Below, in pieces: positions 33,401-43,534 of a DNA stretch of 64,000 nt. The notes below the pieces were generated by a model. The model did not search any database. It saw only the letters and a program-made list of their open reading frames with translations, and was not told the DNA's origin. Numbering within the stretch: position 1 is the stretch's first letter; each line of letters opens with the position of its first letter. The DNA comes from Porogramme epimiltina (Eukaryota; Basidiomycota; Agaricomycetes; Polyporales; Polyporaceae). Made by a program: the position numbers and the translations under genes. The stretch covers positions 22,942-86,941 of the forward strand of contig FTLJ01000476.1 of assembly GCA_900155495.1 (NCBI GenBank), in the 5' to 3' direction.

Positions 33401-34719
33401 GCTACTGAAGTCACTACGGTGGAGATAGACGAAGAGAAGACAGCGAAGGAGGCGGGTCCTTCCAAATTACCCCAGAAGCAACCTGAACGGACATCACCAG
33501 GACAAGCTGAGATCAATTTGCCCGAATCAATGCCCATTGATGGGGAAAGTGAAGGGGACGGGCAGGAGGTCGAGACGATGTTGCGGGACGAGACGGCGCG
33601 ACTCAGCCAATGCGCTATCTCGGACCCTGACCACGAACACCACCCACAAGATGGTGCATCACCGCCAACGCTCACACCAGCTGCCGATCTTCACCTTGGC
33701 TATCCGTCGGATGATACCATGGATATCGACACTCCACCCGACGTCGCAAAGATGCTCCCTGATCTTCAAGGGCAACCGACACTGCCGTCACCGCCTCCGG
33801 AGCCCATTCCAGTTGATGACACACCGAACAGCGACACAACGACGACTGCCAGGGGTTCCGAAGAAAGAGGGGCGGATGCGGAAGTGCCAGAGTCGAACGG
33901 CGTACAGCCTGTCCCTACCTCGCAGGGAGAAATCGCGCTCAGCCACTTTCCCGAGTACTCACCTGAATATCCCACGTGAGTTTATCTCTTTCTATACAAC
34001 GCACGAGTCAATTTTAAGCGAAGTGAACCCTATCTAGCTGCTACATCTATAGCTTCGACTCGATGAATGGAAAGCATGCCAGGCCTGCCGACCGCATCTC
34101 GACCTATCTGCGATACGAAGCTGTTGACAAACGAGGTTTTCACTTCGAAGATACCTGTGCCTCTAAGTACAGATCAACTAAGGTACGTGCACCCACCATG
34201 AAGACTATTTGGCCGCAGCGCACTAACCGTACTTGCTGCAGAGCCCCAGTCAGAAGAACTTCTGCGATTGTGGGCTGTATGTCGTGGCCTTCGTCGAGAA
34301 GTTTATGCAGAACCCTGAAGTCTACAGCGACCATTTGCGGGTGCGTGTTAACAACTCACAACTTGATTCAATGTCTCATATCTCTGCATCAGAACAAGGG
34401 CCTGAAGGAGCCGTGGTATACGGAGGAAATTCTGGACCTTCGGGAGCCCTTCCGCGAGCGTACACTCGCACTCTCAGAGGAATGGCGGAAGGAGCGTGCT
34501 GCGCGGGAGAAGGCAAAGGAAGACCAGCCGGATGTCACCGACGACAAGCAGCCAGAGAAGGTCGACAAAGGGAAGGGCAAGAGCATCGAAGCACACGTCA
34601 TCGACGATCTAGACGATGTCGTGGAGGTGTCTGACATCAACCTCAGCGTCAAACCATCAGCGCCCAAAACCAGGCCTAAGCCCAGGGCGAAGAACAAATA
34701 CGGCGGCCAGCGCAGGTGA
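30475..34719 (+). CDS. ULP2: SUMO protease of the Ulp2/SENP6-7 type
   Basis: This is a long multi-exon gene (roughly 1,100 aa, at least ten introns) for a cysteine protease that removes SUMO from proteins or trims SUMO chains, normally in the nucleus. The N-terminal half is disordered and has a basic KKQKR patch and a SUMO-interacting-type stretch, EPIIIEDDEEED. A pleckstrin-like block (AFSWRLDRDFDEFQ, HVIIQLKTTRSF) precedes the protease domain. Protease landmarks are RLDAGQYLNDTLIEFGLKLW, FNSFFYKML, VDLFKKKYIIVPVNE, the catalytic His in FHWYLMMIENP, the Asp in FDSMNGKH and the Gln/Cys pair in SPSQKNFCDCGLYVV. An insert of about 220 mostly acidic residues (one exon, up to ~33976) separates His from Asp; such a split domain marks the Ulp2/SENP6-7 branch. 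The C-terminus carries a second hydrophobic-acidic stretch (DDVVEVSD). The start at 30475 is a choice; the exons around 30590-30780 are short. Confidence 0.88.
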
Positions 34720-35160
34720 TTGCGAGCCGGTTTCTCGTCATCATCTTTCTAGGAACTTCCCTCGTTATGTATACAGTAGTATTGTCGCTCTCGGGCCTAT
34801 TAGACTACCATAGGGTCGTTTATTCCCCAGTCTCTTACATTCCTCGCTGTCCTCGCATCATCTGCATCTGCATATTAGTAATTACATTGCTGTATTTTTA
34901 TCCATTCAATACGTAGATCCGATGTCAATCCATTCGCATTCATCGTGGTGTGCCACCGGGGGAGCAGCGTAACAAAACAACATAGGGTATATACACTGTT
35001 ATTCGTACGCAGGGAGATGCCTTAGTCAAACTTGACAACAGCTTTTGGGAATCGAAAGAGCACAAGTCACGAAATCATTGTCCTGTCCTGATAGAGTGAA
35101 TAACTAATTCATGTATATCATCCGCATCGTTCAGCTGCTCAAACCACACCAATGAGTATC
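34720..35160. other. Convergent intergenic region
   Basis: This is the tail-to-tail spacer between the SUMO protease and the first F-box gene. It is AT-rich and nothing else was seen. Confidence 0.5.
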
Positions 35161-37225
35161 TCACAGATTTGCAACGAAATGCAACAGACGCACCTTAACG
35201 CCAATCACGACGTTCCGGTCGAGCAGAACGGCGCCATATCCGAAGGTCTCATAGGAACTCAGCTGCACGTACGGCAGTCCGGTATGTATTGGGTCTTCGA
35301 AGACGCGATAGTCGGGCCCCAAATTCGTGAGGAAGGTTGGCTCGCACTGAATCTGCCCGATCACCTTCGTCTCCCGGTCCGTGAACGGGATGAGTGCCAC
35401 GCTGTCCAACCGTGCGAGCGCGTTCACGATCGCACCGCCGGGATCTAGTCCAGCTGCGGTCTGGATTGCGGGTAGCTGCTGGAGCTGCTGCTGATGTTCC
35501 TGCTGCTGTTCCTGTTGCTGCTGCCCCTCCTCACCCTCCGGAGCGCGCGCGCGATGACGCCTGCGGCGGCGCTTGCGATGACACGCCGCGAGCCGGCGAA
35601 CGGTGTGCGGGTTAAAATCGTAGACAATGATCGTCGCCGGGTTGTCCTCCGTGCCGTCGTCCTCGACAGTCACGTACCGCTGTCCACAAGTCGTCGTTAT
35701 CCAGCGCGAGGCACCGAATGACGTTTCCAGGAAGCGGCAGGCGCGCGGGCCCCACCGGTCCCATTCGATCCGGGGGGGATCGGATGTACATGGGCCCTCG
35801 GCGGAGTCGGAGCGGGAGGTAGAAGCAAATGGGGGGTCAAAGGGTAAGGGGAACATGATATGGTGGGGCTGGGAGTTCTCGTTGACGATGGCGAGGAGAG
35901 ACGCAGTGTGAGCGACGAGTGTGAGGCACTCATGGAAACCTTGCTCGTTGTGCGTCATCACGTTAAAGATCACGATCGTGCGCTCCGGGTCGACGTGGAA
36001 CGGCTCCTTCGAGCGGAACGCAGACGCATGCGGCGTCGTGCGCGTCGTCTTGGGCTCCGACCGACAAGTGACCTGTGCAATTGCCCGGCCGCGTTCTAGC
36101 TTCGGCATTTGCAATACGCACGCTGGCTCCAGGGTGAGTGGTGAGCTTGAGATTGGACGCTGGCCAATTTTGCAAAGTTCAATGGTGTTCCTCTCGCAAT
36201 CAGGGAGGGCGATGACGTCGGGGGCAAGAAAGGTGAACGTGGAATAGTTGGGGCAGTCAATGCCTCTGACCTGCGATACAACATTTGAGCATGTGAACGG
36301 TGTCACCAGAAGCATAGTAACGCGAACGACGATAACGTCTACGCGTTGCGCTTCTTTCTTGAATGGTGGGGGCTTAATGCGGACACGAAGCTCACCTGTA
36401 GGCACTCCCCCTTTTTCCAATCATACACTTCGAACCTAGCACACGGTGTCGTAGAGCCCGATGGATAGTGGAACATGAAGCCCAGGAGGTCGCCGACTGT
36501 TTCTATACACACGCTACATTGACCGATTAAAGGTTGTGATGGGGTGGGGATAGTCGCTAGTTTGATGATGGGCTTCGAGGCGAGGGGATGGCTGAGACCA
36601 GTCGAGAGCTGAATGAGATGTAGCTCGAATATCGTCAGGTTGTCGCCTTCTTCGTCGGATTCACGGCTGCGCAAAGTACACATGGGTCAGCTTGGGGAGT
36701 ATGTGCGTGAGAGGAGAGGACGTACTCAGTGGCTACCACCACCAGGTCGTGCTCCTGCACGGACAAGCCTACGTCAATGATATGTGCGCCGACGCTGATC
36801 CTGCCCCACTGCGCGTCCGAGACGTTGCCCTTTGCGAGTTCCGATAGACGTGTCCAACGGATGACGTCCGTGCCGAATTCGAGGGAAAGTGACATCTGAC
36901 CTAAGAGGAAGATGCCGTCCGAAAGCTCGTAAATACTCGATGGCGGGAACGGAAGCCGGATGGGGGTTGGCTTCTCGAAGTCAAGCCGCTGCCAGGCTCG
37001 TTCTTGTTCCCTCAGAGATCTCAACTTGTCACAGATAACGAGGTTGGAGGATGGATTGTCCACATAGCCGGCGATCTGGAGTTGCATGGAGTACTGGAGG
37101 AGGCTACTACTCCGGATAAGCTGGTTGAATGCTTTGTTGACGCGTCTGCAGGATTGAAGGTCGACATAATGAAGAAGAGAGAAGATGTACACCACCATCT
37201 CGGTGGAGAGGTGGTGGAAGGACAT
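35161..37225 (-). CDS. F-box protein with polyglutamine tract
   Basis: Three exons (36726-37225, 36396-36666, 35161-36270) sum to 1881 nt, 626 aa. The N-terminus is an F-box (LSTEMVVYIFSLLHYVDLQS followed by CRRVNKAFNQLI), which recruits substrates to SCF ubiquitin ligases through Skp1. The rest looks like the beta-propeller-like region common in Agaricomycete F-box proteins: repeated short strands such as RFEVYDWKKGECLQ, YSTFTFLAPDVIALPD and TIVIFNVMTHNEQ. Near the C-terminus is a basic run (RKRRRRRHRAR) followed by a Gln-rich stretch (about 35470-35520) encoded by mixed CAG/CAA codons. The second intron (36271-36395) was chosen because it joins CLQ to VRGIDCPN; shorter alternatives leave non-family sequence. 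Substrate unknown. Confidence 0.82.
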
Positions 37226-37594
37226 GGTGGCAGCGGTCGAAGAGGTGGTGGTAACGAGAGAACGGAATGAACGCTCCGCTTAAGTTGTCCGCGCGCCCGC
37301 GGGGCAACCGGACCACGTGTGCTTTGCTTTCTCAAGCTCTTCTTGACCACCAATACTACGAAGTGCCCATGCATCATATGGTCGTGGCAAGATTGTAAAC
37401 GGGTGCTCTATTGAGATACAGTGCGGAATTATGGGGACTTACAAGAATCGTACTACACCATATTTGCCTCGGAGTCGTGATCACAACAGATGATTCGGGC
37501 GTCCAGTGTGACCACCCTGGCGATGGGACTGGGACAAATAGAAACTAGAACTTCGCGATACAATACTCTCCCAGCCCATGACCCAACTCTGCCT

Positions 37595-38689
37595 TCACCA
37601 AGCGGGGTCCTCCCTTTGAGGAACTACTGGCCTGACGTCATGGACGCGACGTTCCAGATTTACATTGCGCTCCTTGCAAACCAACATCGTCTGGGCCCAT
37701 CCATCGGGTTCCTCGGCGCCCGTATTGACGACAATCGTCCTCTCCGTCGCCTGTTCTTCATCTTCCCTGCCCGCCTCCTCCTTAAACTGCATGAGCCCTG
37801 CCTTCACGGCCGAAATGACGTTCCAGTGGGCAAGCGTCCCGAAGCACCCGCGTCCGGGGAAGGAGTGTACTGGGGGTGCGTCGATCTCAAGCCGCGTGCA
37901 CGCGCGCGGGGTCGTGATGCACTTGAGGATGTACGGCGTGTCGATGTAGAGATGCTCCAGGTCTGGGAAGAGCTTTGGGAGGTTGAATGAGAAGCATCCG
38001 TACTCGTGCCTCTCCGCCGCCGAGCTGCCCGGCCACGCCGAGCCCATCGACTTATGACAGAGGCAGCGGGGGTAATTGTGTAGTTGGAGGTGTCGCACGC
38101 CGTATACCTTACGTGAAGGAACCACGTAACGCCGGATGTGTGTATACGTCCAGGATATTCGGACCACGGGCGCGGAGTCCTCGTATCGGGCGAGACAGTC
38201 GAAGAGCGGCTCGTATTGTGGGGTGAAATAGTCGTGGGACGGGTGACTTTCGATTATTACGTCGACCATGCGGCACGTCGGGATGTAGTTTGGAATGAGT
38301 TCATAGTCGGTCTTATATCGGAACGGACCTGTGCATGTCCAGTCGGCGAGAGCGATGTGTAGTTCAGCTGTTCTGAAGAAATCTCGCGCCACTCGAGGGT
38401 CGACACGTTCAACATTCGACGACTTGTCTATGCCAAAGAATGATAACGTGAGCTTGCGGTAGATATCAAAGTCGCGACTTGAATGAATGATAACACGGCG
38501 TAAGGCGATGGAGTCCATGAGGTGTCTGTAATCAGCCGCAAGGAGCGAGATGGCACAGTAAAAATCCCAACGACTACCCCAAGCCTCCCGGTCTTGAATT
38601 GTAGACCAAGCATGAGCAAAGCATTCGTGGAGGAGCTCGAAAGGAAGAACAGGGGTTATGGGTAGAGTGGGAATACTGCGTAGAGTCAT
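37595..38689 (-). CDS. F-box-like protein (single exon)
   Basis: One exon of 364 codons starts MTLRSIPTLPITPVLPFELL. The first 50 residues resemble an F-box-like segment (LPFELLHECFAHAW with AADYRHLMDSIALRRVIIH), the usual opening of a large Agaricomycete family. The remainder has irregular strands and leucine-poor repeats with no named domain. It lies 369 bp upstream of the previous F-box gene on the same strand. Domain strength is lower than in the other two F-box proteins here; the reading frame is clean and long, so the gene itself is likely. Confidence 0.72.
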   Translation of the reverse strand: MTLRSIPTLPITPVLPFELLHECFAHAWSTIQDREAWGSRWDFYCAISLLAADYRHLMDSIALRRVIIHSSRDFDIYRKLTLSFFGIDKSSNVERVDPRVARDFFRTAELHIALADWTCTGPFRYKTDYELIPNYIPTCRMVDVIIESHPSHDYFTPQYEPLFDCLARYEDSAPVVRISWTYTHIRRYVVPSRKVYGVRHLQLHNYPRCLCHKSMGSAWPGSSAAERHEYGCFSFNLPKLFPDLEHLYIDTPYILKCITTPRACTRLEIDAPPVHSFPGRGCFGTLAHWNVISAVKAGLMQFKEEAGREDEEQATERTIVVNTGAEEPDGWAQTMLVCKERNVNLERRVHDVRPVVPQREDPAW

Positions 38690-39535
38690 TTATGTTGTAT
38701 CACGCTTTATGAGTGTCTATTAAAGTAGGGTTCCATTAGCTCGTTGCCATAATATGGTGATAAAAGGGAGACCAAGGAGAGAGATGACCCTTTTGTTCTC
38801 CAACAAGCGCAGCATTCCCTTGAACATGTTGCTTGGCAGCGAGGATAGTTACACGACAGTCACAGGCACAGTAGGGCTCACAATACTCGCGCTACAATAA
38901 CCTTGGAAGTTGTGCTCCAGTGGAAAGCCTCTCATGCGCCACTGGAGGTTTACTGTGGCGCTCCCTTCCACCACGAGAGTGGCACAATATGTCTGTGACC
39001 CACTACGATACTGATCGTGAGAGCGCTCTCGCCACAAGCCAGCAATCCCCCCCCCCCCCCCCCCCCCCCATAATCCTCGAATGTGGACATCGCTCAGGGT
39101 AGCCATTGGCACACCACATGTTGTGGCGTTGTAAAGACTCACCTCAGTAGGGTATTTTTTTGCTGGACGACGCCTCAGTAGAAGAACTAGGCGGGGGTAC
39201 AGGGCACGGCGGAAACCAAGGACAGAGGAAGGGAACCTGGTGGAACGGAGGAGGGCCTGTTTTAGGTTCACGGTATTGATGACGTAGGAGCTTATATGCG
39301 TATCCGGCAAGAGCCGATCACGGTTAGACGCAGTGATCCTTGAGTTCCCTGCAGCAACAGAATGGCCCACACAGCACGCCGAGTGGCCTCCGACCGGGGT
39401 CAGCTTCCAGGCCTTTCAGTGACAAAACGAAGGCGTTACTCAGCAATTTCCTGATAAATCGCATAATCGTCGACCACAACCCTCACACGTCATGGCACCG
39501 GTCAATGTATGTGAGCACAGGCGTACAGGTCATCC
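38690..39535. other. Intergenic with poly-C tract
   Basis: This spacer lies between the FAD oxidoreductase gene's 3' end and the upstream side of the single-exon F-box gene. It contains the 23-nt cytosine run listed separately and short frames only. Confidence 0.5.
39047..39069 (+). repeat. Homopolymer of 23 cytosines
   Basis: An uninterrupted C run, able to form an i-motif (C strand) or G-quadruplex-like stack (G strand). Exact length is prone to sequencing error. Confidence 0.9.
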
Positions 39536-41244
39536 TCACTGCGCTACTTTGGCAGCTCCTTCGCCCGCCTTTCTTCCAAACACCGCCCCGGCCGTCAAGC
39601 CACTGCCACCAGGATAGTTCTTGTAGAAGAGCCCCCCGACCAGCTCTCCGGTGCAAAACAACCCAGGGATCGGCTTCCCCGTTGTATCCGAGATTACGCC
39701 AGCGCTGCCGGGGTCGATCGCAAGCCCGCCGAAGGTGAACGTAATCCCACAGGCCACCTTCACTGCGAGGAACGGTGCCGTCTCCAATGACAGCGCCCAG
39801 TTGGACTTTGGAAGGTCCAACCGGAGCGCACCCGACTGCGTCGACAGCCCGTCCTTGATCGCAGGGTCCCACTTGGTCTCCGGATGTTCCGCCCGATACG
39901 CGCGCGCCGCGTCGTTGAACTCCGCGACCGTCCGTACGAACGTCTCCTCGTCTTCGAGCCCTTTATCGAGAAGCTTCCGTGCGAGCTCTTCAACGCTCCC
40001 GCCCCACACCTTCTCCACCACGTCGTCCGCGTACTCCTCCTTCCTAAGCCACGCGGCCGCCGCGGCGTCCCACAGCTGGAACGCGAAGCCGCCGGGCTGT
40101 GCAAGGATCGCGCGTCCGAACTTGGCGTACGTGTAGTTGCGGAAGTCCTCGCCTTCGTCTACGAACCGCGCTCCGCGTGCGTTCAGCATTAGCCCAAGCG
40201 GATACCCGGACTTGGTGAACTGGTTGCTCAATTCGCGGTCGCCGCGGTCAGCGGGTGCATTCGCGTCCCAACACGTCGAGTGACAACTCGCGAAGTCCCC
40301 GGCGAGCCGTGCGCCCGCGCGCTGGCCAAGCGCGAGACCATCCCCAGTATTGTAGGGCGTGCCGCGCACCTAAAATGGGCCCAGAAAGCGAAGTGAGCAC
40401 ATTGGTAGTTTATTGTGATGGTCTCATGCGACCTCATGCGAGTACGTACCATCGCGCGGCCCCAGTCTGAACCCATATGTTGAGAGCGCAGAGTCCTACT
40501 CGCCTCGAATCCACCACATGCAAGCACCACCGCTGACGCGTTCAGGGTCGTTTTCACGCCATTCCTTGAGACAACCAGTCCGGCGACAGCTCCATCCTTC
40601 AAGACGACTTCCTCGGCAGCTGTGTCGAACCTGACCTCCACCCCCGCCTCCTCGAGCGCGACACGATGAGCCGCGATGAGTCCCTTGCCGCCATCCTCCA
40701 CGCTCAGCACCAACCCGCCCCAAAACACTTGTCGCCCGTTGACCAAATACGCTTGACGGTTGAATGCGAGTGTAAACGGGACCTTCACCCTCTCCGCAAG
40801 CCACCCGACCGCCTCACGCGAGCCCTCCACCACCGCTTTCACTAACGTGGGATCCGCCTGGCCGCTGCCCAACCGATTGATGTCCCCTGAGAATTCTTCG
40901 GCGGTATACGGCGCCAAGTCGATGGTGTCTGCGACACTAGGCGGGACATTGCGCACAAGCGGCAGGAGATCCGCGAGGCCGCTATGTACGGTGCGGTGGG
41001 CGCCGGCAGTGAAGAAGCCGTTCCCGCCCGCCCACTCCTGCGGGCACTTGTCGACGAGCAGGACGCGCGCGCAGCCCGCATCGCGGGCGGCGAGGGCGGC
41101 GCAGCTCCCTGCGTGGCCAGAGCCGACGACGATGCAGTCGAATGTGAGGCTTGAAGGGCCCGTGTCGGCGTCGGCGGACATGAGGGTGGGATGGGACTGT
41201 TTGTCGGCGGGATGGGAAGGGCGCACGGGGTTTGTAGAGACCAT
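39536..41244 (-). CDS. FAD-dependent oxidoreductase, fumarate reductase / tricarballylate dehydrogenase type
   Basis: Two exons (40450-41244 and 39536-40369) give 542 aa. The N-terminal FAD-binding motif is DCIVVGSGHAGSCAA (GxGxxG) ending in the acidic VLLVDK strand. Further landmarks are GGNGFFTAGAHR, SAVVLACGGFEA, RGTPYNTGDG, AGDFASCHST, GLMLNARGARFVDEGE, GLAIDP and the closing GGLFYKNYPGGSGLTAG, the FAD-binding C-terminal loop. This is the FAD-binding-2 family, whose members reduce or dehydrogenate C-C bonds (fumarate reductase, 3-ketosteroid dehydrogenase, tricarballylate dehydrogenase). No mitochondrial or secretory signal is seen. It is transcribed away from the short-chain dehydrogenase gene at 41910, 665 bp apart, so the two may share a promoter region. 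The substrate is not known. Confidence 0.9.
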
Positions 41245-41909
41245 GGCAAAGTTTAGTTCCTGGTCCTCAGGGTTCAGATGTTCTGGCTGGTGTTGTAGCC
41301 CAATCGCAGGCCGGAGGGGTCATGGGGACGTGGGGTCGGATTCGGCTTGCCGGAGAACGGACAGACGGGGCCCCTGCATCGATATCAACTTGCCGTCAAT
41401 GCCGGCCGACGTGCCCATGTTCGCGCAGGAATAGCCCTTCCAGACCTCTGTGCAACGCTGGAGTGCAGAACAGAACGCATTGAGAGTTCTCTAGATGGCG
41501 GAGGAGAGGAAAGAGAGTGCCCTCAGGCGTCTATCTGGGTGCTCAGCTCAGGGCACAGAACTGACCTCCCTACTTCTGCCACCATGTCGATGCCGACCAC
41601 AGCGACCGCCTTGCGCACGCCGTTAGACTGCGCCGTTTACACAGATCCTCACTCTCATATCGACGGAACGCGATAAGCAAACCCTACACCTCGTCGACGT
41701 TCCCCATGACCACCTCGGAGCCATCCATCCCGCTCGCGTGTTGGCATCGCTAGGCATGACCGATGTCGGTGAGTCCACACGCTATGCGCGGTCCGGACCT
41801 CCGTACCGCCAGAAACTTAAGTACATGTCAGTGTAGAGGGGAACATGCAAGCACACTCCCCGCCCCAGTCCCAACCCACACTCTTCACGCACCACCAAGG
41901 TACCCGGCA
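41245..41909. promoter_or_regulatory. Divergent promoter region between FAD oxidoreductase and SDR genes
   Basis: This is a 665-bp head-to-head spacer of two redox-enzyme genes. No convincing exon and no obvious TATA box were found. Shared regulation is an inference from arrangement only. Confidence 0.4.
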
Positions 41910-43066
41910 ATGAGCAAGATCTTCGACATGAACGGGCGTGTTGCCCTCGTCACTGGCGGCGGCACAGGCATCGGATGGCATATCGCATCTGGCCTCGCCG
42001 AGAGTGGAGCGAAGGTGTACATCACGGGGAGGCGCAAGGACGTGTTAGAGAAGGCAGCGAACACGTTCGCGGAGCAGCACAATGGCAATGGATCTATTAT
42101 CGCGTGAGTTCCGGAATGCCCCTTACAAATACTTTTGGATGTAAACTGATCATGGCTTGTACCTGATGTATCCGTCATAGGCTGGCTATGGACGTTACTG
42201 ACCGCCCTAGCATTGTCGCCGCGCGCGACGTCATCGCGTCGAAGGAAGGGAAGCTCCACCTTCTGGTCAACAAGTAAGTTCTCTGCGGTTCCGCCCGTCC
42301 AACAGCCCCATTGAAGACTTGCGCCACACAGCGCTGGACAGACCGGACCAGTCACACCCTGGTTCGAGAAGCTGGACGCACCGCAGCACGAGAACGCAGA
42401 AACCCTCGGCCGTGCGCTGTTCGACGCGCAGTCGTTCGAGGATTGGGCGAACCTCTACAACATCAACACATTCTCAATCTTCTTCGCCACAACCGCCTTC
42501 CTCGGTCTGCTTGCTAAGGGCAGCGAGGACGTCCCGGATTGGACGTCCTGCGTGGTGAACATCACGAGCGTCAGCGGCTTGGTTAAACTCTCCCAGAACC
42601 ACGTACGTTCTCGAATTTCACAACGTCTCTCTCGTACATGCCGTACCGCAGACGGAGACTAAAACTTCTCCGCCCCTCCCGCAGTTCGCGTACAACAGCG
42701 CGAAGGCCGCAGCCTCCCATCTCACGAAGATGCTCGCGACGGAGCTTGCGCTGAAGAAGGTCCCAGTCCGCGTGTGCGCGATCGCCCCTGGCGTGTGGGA
42801 GTCTGAAATGACATACGACGCGATCACGCCCGACCTCGTGGACCGCGTTGGGAAGGGGCTTGTGCCCGTCCCAGCCAAGCGGCCCGGCAAGTGAGTGCGC
42901 CACGGACTATTGTCCGTGCAAAACTAACTTTCATTTCGGTCCTTGTAGGCAGGGCGAGATCGCGGGAACGGTGATCTACCTCGCGTCGCCCGCGGGATGC
43001 TACACCAACGGGCAGGAAATCGCAGTCGACGGCGGGTACCTGATGGTGAACCCATCTACGACGTGA
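41910..43066 (+). CDS. Short-chain dehydrogenase/reductase
   Basis: Multi-exon classical SDR of about 300 aa starting MSKIFDMNGRVALVTGG. The Rossmann motif GGGTGIGWHIASGLAE, the NNAGQTGP motif, the catalytic Ser in VVNITSVSG and the YNSAKAA (Tyr-x3-Lys) motif are present; an Asn in LYNINTFS completes the tetrad. The C-terminal segment GEIAGTVIYLASPAGCYTNGQ and the VDGGYL end are typical. Splice joints fall after SIIA, LLVNN, SQNH and RPGK. No targeting signal is seen. Arg residues after the second strand (TGRRKD) favour NADPH. It is the divergent partner of the FAD oxidoreductase and convergent with the third F-box gene. Substrate unknown. Confidence 0.92.
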
Positions 43067-43534
43067 ATGCCACGCCACGTATATACGATTAGGGGTACAA
43101 TGGTGAGTGCTACAGACGTCAACTATGTACAGGATGATGTTGACCGAATAGGATGTAAACATAGGATAAATTACGCTAGCTGTAGGAGTGTGTAGCGAGG
43201 GCTGCGCAAGGCCTGTTCGCCAAAGCGCTAGTGATGTACAAGTATGTTCAAGCACTGTCCATGGTGCGATATAGGAGTGCAACAGCAGACGGAGACACAG
43301 AACACAGCGCGGAGTAGTACAGTATTGGTCAGTGCAAAGCAAGCGGTTCGTGTCGTGCAATGTCCAGTGTCGTAGCGGGTCGTCATCACGGAACAGTGGA
43401 CGTGCGGGAAAACAAGTCCGTCACGTCGAAAAAGGCAAGGCAAACGTGAAGATAAGAAAGAGGCGCGTCAGGGGACAACGACACGCCCAATGGCCCCAAG
43501 AATAGCAAAAAAAACCTGTTCGGAAGTCCTCGGC
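43067..43534. other. Convergent intergenic region
   Basis: This is the tail-to-tail spacer between the SDR gene and the third F-box gene; nothing else was seen. Confidence 0.5.

Noticed and set aside
36350..36395. Shorter (38-nt) version of the second intron in the first F-box gene
   Set aside because: It is below the usual intron size here and leaves unfamiliar residues; the 125-nt alternative joins two family-like segments in phase 0.
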